Of a stretch of 16,961 bases of DNA, positions 14,711 to 16,961 are shown piece after piece (position 1 is the stretch's first letter; each line of letters begins with the position of its first letter). Source of the DNA: RUG754 sp045545455 (GTDB lineage Bacteria; Bacillota; Clostridia; Peptostreptococcales; Anaerovoracaceae); assembly GCA_045545455.1 (NCBI GenBank), contig JAZQAY010000099.1:1-16961 (forward strand), in the 5' to 3' direction. Both the position numbers and the translations under genes were made by a program. A model generated the notes under the pieces. That model was not told the DNA's origin. It did not search any database and saw only the letters and a program-made list of their open reading frames with translations.

Positions 14711-15520
14711 ATGAAACGTACGGAACGTATCGGAGCTATTGTACGCATTCTCACCGAGAATCCATCAAAAGCATATGCCCTCAGTTATTTCTCTGATCTT
14801 TTCGGCTGTGCCAAGTCCAGCATTTCAGAAGATATACACGTTGCTTCACAGACCATACGTTTTACCTGCACCGGTAGTCTTGAGACGATTCCCGGAGCCA
14901 AAGGCGGAGTTAAATACGTGCCGGACATTTCCGATCCTGAAGTTCTTGAACTGCAGGAGGAATTCTGTACTAAGCTGAGAGATACCTCTCGTCTGCTTGG
15001 AGGAAACTTCGTATATACTTCCGATATATTCTACGATCACGGGATGGTCTCAAGGCTGGCAAGGGTATTCGCCAGAAAATTCCGTGACTGCGGCGCCGAA
15101 TACGTGGCCACGGTAGAAACTAAGGGAATTCCCCTGGCCTATAACGTTTCACATCTCCTGAATATCCCGCTGGTGGTCATCAGACGCGAAGCAAGGATAT
15201 CTGAGGGATCCACCGTCAGTATCAATTATTTTTCAGGTTCTTATGACCGTCTTCAGAAGATGTCCATGTCCAAGCGCGCCATCAAGACCGGGGCGAAGGT
15301 CCTGATCATAGATGACTTCATGCGAGGAGGCGGCTCCGTCACGGGAATAACCGAGATGATCGGTGAGTTTGGCGGCACTGTTGTGGGAGTCGGTATCGCT
15401 ATAGTAGCATCTGAACCCGCTGTCAAGAAAGTGGATAGCTATTCAAGCGTAATAACTCTTGGAAAAGTATCATCCGAGGATAGGATCATAGAGGCTGAAC
15501 CTAACAGAGACCTTTTCTGA
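14711..15520 (+). CDS. purR: Purine operon repressor PurR (Firmicute type)
   Basis: This 269-aa protein has an N-terminal winged-helix domain (to about 70; CAKSSISED at 33-41, then PGAKGGVKY) and a phosphoribosyltransferase-like domain. The latter contains TKGIPLAY (137-144), EGSTVSINY (165-173) and the PRPP loop VLIIDDFMRGGGS (197-209). PurR represses purine synthesis genes and is released by PRPP, so it reports the balance set by Prs. Length and motif order match Bacillus PurR (about 285 aa), with a shorter C-terminus. AAGGAG lies eight bases above the ATG. The gene is divergent from the decarboxylase operon and precedes spoVG, as in Bacillus, but yabJ is missing between them. A PurBox-like site upstream suggests possible self-control. 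Confidence 0.96.
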   Translation: MKRTERIGAIVRILTENPSKAYALSYFSDLFGCAKSSISEDIHVASQTIRFTCTGSLETIPGAKGGVKYVPDISDPEVLELQEEFCTKLRDTSRLLGGNFVYTSDIFYDHGMVSRLARVFARKFRDCGAEYVATVETKGIPLAYNVSHLLNIPLVVIRREARISEGSTVSINYFSGSYDRLQKMSMSKRAIKTGAKVLIIDDFMRGGGSVTGITEMIGEFGGTVVGVGIAIVASEPAVKKVDSYSSVITLGKVSSEDRIIEAEPNRDLF

Positions 15521-15536
15521 ACATATCTCCTTTCAC

Positions 15537-15563
15537 TTTTATTTTGCTTGTATTAAAATAAAA
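15537..15563 (+). repeat. AT-only inverted repeat after purR
   Basis: TTTTATTTT (15537-15545) and AAAATAAAA (15555-15563) are perfect 9-bp arms around a nine-base loop, 17 bases past the purR stop. With only A-T pairs and no T-run after it, it would be a weak terminator at best, so purR transcripts may read into spoVG. Confidence 0.35.
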
Positions 15564-15565
15564 CC

Positions 15566-15594
15566 TTGTATATTTTTTAACGGTGAGCTATAAT
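15566..15594 (+). promoter_or_regulatory. Predicted promoter of spoVG
   Basis: TTGTAT (15566-15571) and a consensus TATAAT (15589-15594) are 17 bases apart. The start site would be near 15601. This looks like a vegetative sigma-A promoter. No convincing sigma-H site, which drives spoVG in Bacillus, was found. Confidence 0.55.
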
Positions 15595-15599
15595 AAGGG

Positions 15600-15637
15600 T
15601 GTTGTAGGAACGATTGAAATAATTTATTAATACAACA
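15600..15637 (+). repeat. Inverted repeat spanning the spoVG leader
   Basis: TGTTGTA (15600-15606) and TACAACA (15631-15637) can pair over a 24-base AT-rich loop. The pairing would put a hairpin at the very 5' end of the predicted spoVG mRNA, ending just before the ribosome binding site (AGGAAAGGTGG). It could stabilise the message or mark an operator. Confidence 0.35.
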
Positions 15638-15652
15638 GGAAAGGTGGAAAAA

Positions 15653-15919
15653 ATGAATATTACTGACATTAGACTTAGGAAAGTCGGAGATGAAAGCAAA
15701 CTTCGTGCTGTAGCTTCGATCACTTTTGATGACGAATTTGTAGTACATGACATCAAGATCATAGAAGGACAAAATGGCATGTTCATCGCTATGCCCAGCA
15801 AGAAGATGGGAGAAGGCGATTTCAGAGATATTGCGCACCCTCTTACACAGGAGGTAAGAAACAGATTAAAGGAAGCTGTTTTAGCCAAGTACAACGAAGA
15901 ATTCCCTGAAGAAAACTGA
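15653..15919 (+). CDS. spoVG: SpoVG family nucleic-acid-binding regulator
   Basis: This 88-aa protein starts MNITDIRLRKV and continues with VASITFDDEFVVHDIKIIEG, MFIAMPSKK and the basic helix EVRNRLKEAVLAKY, all hallmarks of SpoVG. Family members bind DNA and RNA and influence cell division, sporulation and surface-polysaccharide genes; in Bacillus SpoVG affects asymmetric septation. I place the start at ATG 15653, with AGGTGG five bases upstream, rather than at the GTG at 15644, which lies inside that site. Length is standard. It follows purR, as in Bacillus, and has its own promoter and a strong terminator. Its presence does not prove that the host sporulates, since non-spore-formers such as Staphylococcus and Listeria keep it. 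Confidence 0.96.
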   Translation: MNITDIRLRKVGDESKLRAVASITFDDEFVVHDIKIIEGQNGMFIAMPSKKMGEGDFRDIAHPLTQEVRNRLKEAVLAKYNEEFPEEN

Positions 15920-15929
15920 TTTAAAACCG

Positions 15930-15959
15930 AAACCGCAGGTTTGATAGCCTGCGGTTTTT
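15930..15959 (+). terminator. Rho-independent terminator of spoVG
   Basis: A 9-bp perfect GC-rich stem (AACCGCAGG at 15931-15939, CCTGCGGTT at 15948-15956) with an eight-base loop is followed by TTTTT, 11 bases after the spoVG stop. Confidence 0.92.
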
Positions 15960-15965
15960 GATTGC

Positions 15966-15997
15966 AAAAGCTCCCCGGTGAAATACGGGGAGCTTTT
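15966..15997 (-). terminator. Terminator of the CoA-transferase gene (bidirectional)
   Basis: A perfect 12-bp stem (AAAAGCTCCCCG at 15966-15977, CGGGGAGCTTTT at 15986-15997) with an eight-base loop ends in T residues on both strands. It lies 12 bases past the stop of the minus-strand gene. It also backs up the spoVG terminator, so the convergent genes are doubly insulated. Confidence 0.9.
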
Positions 15998-16008
15998 ATA
16001 TTATACAA

Positions 16009-16961
16009 TCATTTCATACTTCCTGTCTTCTCAAATCTTGAGTGCCAGCTGAGAGCCTCATCAAGTATATGAGGAGTCTGGCAGGGAGCTTCAGCACATG
16101 CCCTTTCAAAGTAATCCATGAGCATTGACTTGTAGTCAGGATGAGCGCAGTTCTCGATGATGGCTCTGGCCCTTTCCTTCGGGCTGAGTCCTCTGAGGTC
16201 TGCATATCCCTGTTCAGTCACTATCACCATGACCTCATGCTCCGTGTGATCCACGTGGGGGCACATGGGTACTATGGATGAGATGGCGCCATCCTTGGCG
16301 ATGGATGATGTGGTGAAAATTACAAGGGATGCTGACCTTGAGAAGTCACCGGATCCGCCGATGCCGTTCATTATCTTCTTACCCTGAACGTGGGTGGAGT
16401 TCACATTGCCGTAAATGTCAACTTCAAGGGCTGTGTTCATGGCGATGAGACCCAGTCTGTGGGCCACTTCTGCCGAGTTGGATATCTCTTCAGGTCTGAA
16501 GATAACGTGATCCTTATAGAAATCTATATCTTCAAAGAATGCTATCTGAGCTTCCGGAGAAGGTGCAAGAGCGGTGCAGGATGCCACAGTTGCCTTGCCG
16601 CACTTCACCAGATCCAACATCGAATCCTGGATAACCTCCGTATAACATGTAAGACCTTCAAAATCGGAATCCCTGAGTCCATAGAGAACTGCGTTAGCCA
16701 CGGAACCTACTCCGGACTGTATAGGAAGAAGAGACTTGCCCATTCTCCCCTGCTCTACTTCATTCTTAAGAAATTTGATGATGTTCTCGCCGATCTTCTT
16801 TGAGTCCTCGGAAATGGCTGCCAGAGGTCTGGTAAGGTCTGACATTTCAGAGATGACGATGGCTTTGATCTTGTCCCATCCGCACTTGATATAAGGGCTT
16901 CCGATCCTGTCTCCGGGATGAGTGATGGGAATAGGCTGTCTGTTGGGAGGCTGCTCTGTCA
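16009..16961 (-). CDS. Acetyl-CoA hydrolase / succinyl- or propionyl-CoA transferase family (Cat1-like), N-terminus beyond window
   Basis: The minus-strand frame is open from the right edge to the stop at 16009 (316 residues visible). The first ATG in view, at 16845, is internal: upstream codons encode family sequence (PITHPGDRIGSPYIKCGWDKI), so the start lies beyond 16961. Full-length members are about 500 aa. Visible signatures are YTEVIQD (its Glu, near visible residue 108, is taken as the glutamate that forms the CoA thioester), EVDIYGNVNST, the glycine loop GIGGSGDF and TEQGYADLRGLSP near the C-terminus. These are class I CoA-transferases exchanging CoA among acetate, succinate, propionate or butyrate, or hydrolases. 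With the decarboxylase cluster it fits acid fermentation, but the acyl specificity cannot be read here. Confidence 0.93.
   Translation of the reverse strand, partial: TEQPPNRQPIPITHPGDRIGSPYIKCGWDKIKAIVISEMSDLTRPLAAISEDSKKIGENIIKFLKNEVEQGRMGKSLLPIQSGVGSVANAVLYGLRDSDFEGLTCYTEVIQDSMLDLVKCGKATVASCTALAPSPEAQIAFFEDIDFYKDHVIFRPEEISNSAEVAHRLGLIAMNTALEVDIYGNVNSTHVQGKKIMNGIGGSGDFSRSASLVIFTTSSIAKDGAISSIVPMCPHVDHTEHEVMVIVTEQGYADLRGLSPKERARAIIENCAHPDYKSMLMDYFERACAEAPCQTPHILDEALSWHSRFEKTGSMK

Noticed and set aside
15601..15625. Sigma-H promoter for spoVG, as in Bacillus
   Set aside because: AGGAACG is present but no GAAT element occurs at the required 12-14 base distance. A normal -35/-10 pair explains the gene better.
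1..16961. CRISPR array, tRNA or rRNA genes, riboswitch
   Set aside because: No regularly spaced repeats, cloverleaf candidates or known riboswitch cores were seen on either strand. All intergenic gaps are under 250 bases.

Overview
The window reads as a chromosomal segment of an anaerobic, fermentative, low-to-mid GC Firmicute, most likely a Clostridium-type bacterium. The reasons are PurR of the Bacillus/Clostridium type, SpoVG, the order prs-pth-mfd-(YabM/SpoVB-like flippase), and a biotin-dependent Na+-pumping decarboxylase cluster. No genus can be named from sequence alone.

Left edge (1 to about 410): the 5' end of an IS200/IS605-type element on the minus strand. It holds the N-terminal 74 codons of tnpB with its own promoter and ribosome binding site, and the element's left-end hairpin. 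The rest of tnpB lies outside the window. A bidirectional terminator separates the element from the host genes.

465-10003, all minus strand and transcribed right to left: murC, prs, pth, mfd, an MtaD-like amidohydrolase and a 539-aa MATE/MVF flippase. This is cell wall, PRPP, translation rescue and transcription-coupled repair housekeeping. It resembles the Bacillus purR-yabJ-spoVG-glmU-prs-ctc-pth-fin-mfd-spoVT-yabM neighbourhood, but with murC where glmU would be and the amidohydrolase between mfd and the flippase.

10090-14529, minus strand: five genes encode a biotin-dependent Na+ pump. In transcription order they are a divergent acyl-CoA-type carboxyltransferase, an OadG-like small membrane subunit, a biotin carrier, the OadB Na+-translocating beta subunit and a stand-alone 5S/OadA carboxyltransferase. 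No biotin carboxylase is present, so the complex should decarboxylate or transcarboxylate rather than fix CO2 with ATP. The presence of both carboxyltransferase types, one with altered active-site loops, is the most interesting feature here.

14530-14710 is a divergent control region with opposing promoters, a perfect 10-nt palindrome and a PurBox-like motif. 14711-15919, plus strand, carries purR and spoVG. They meet, tail to tail across two terminators, an acetyl-CoA hydrolase/CoA-transferase gene (16009 to the right edge) whose N-terminus lies outside the window.

Functionally, oxaloacetate/pyruvate and acyl-CoA carboxyl chemistry, a Na+ gradient and a CoA-transferase fit a propionate, succinate or acetate style fermentation. 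PurR senses the PRPP made by Prs. Several starts were revised from ribosome-binding-site evidence: murC and prs start with TTG, spoVG at 15653 and the carboxyltransferase at 14529.
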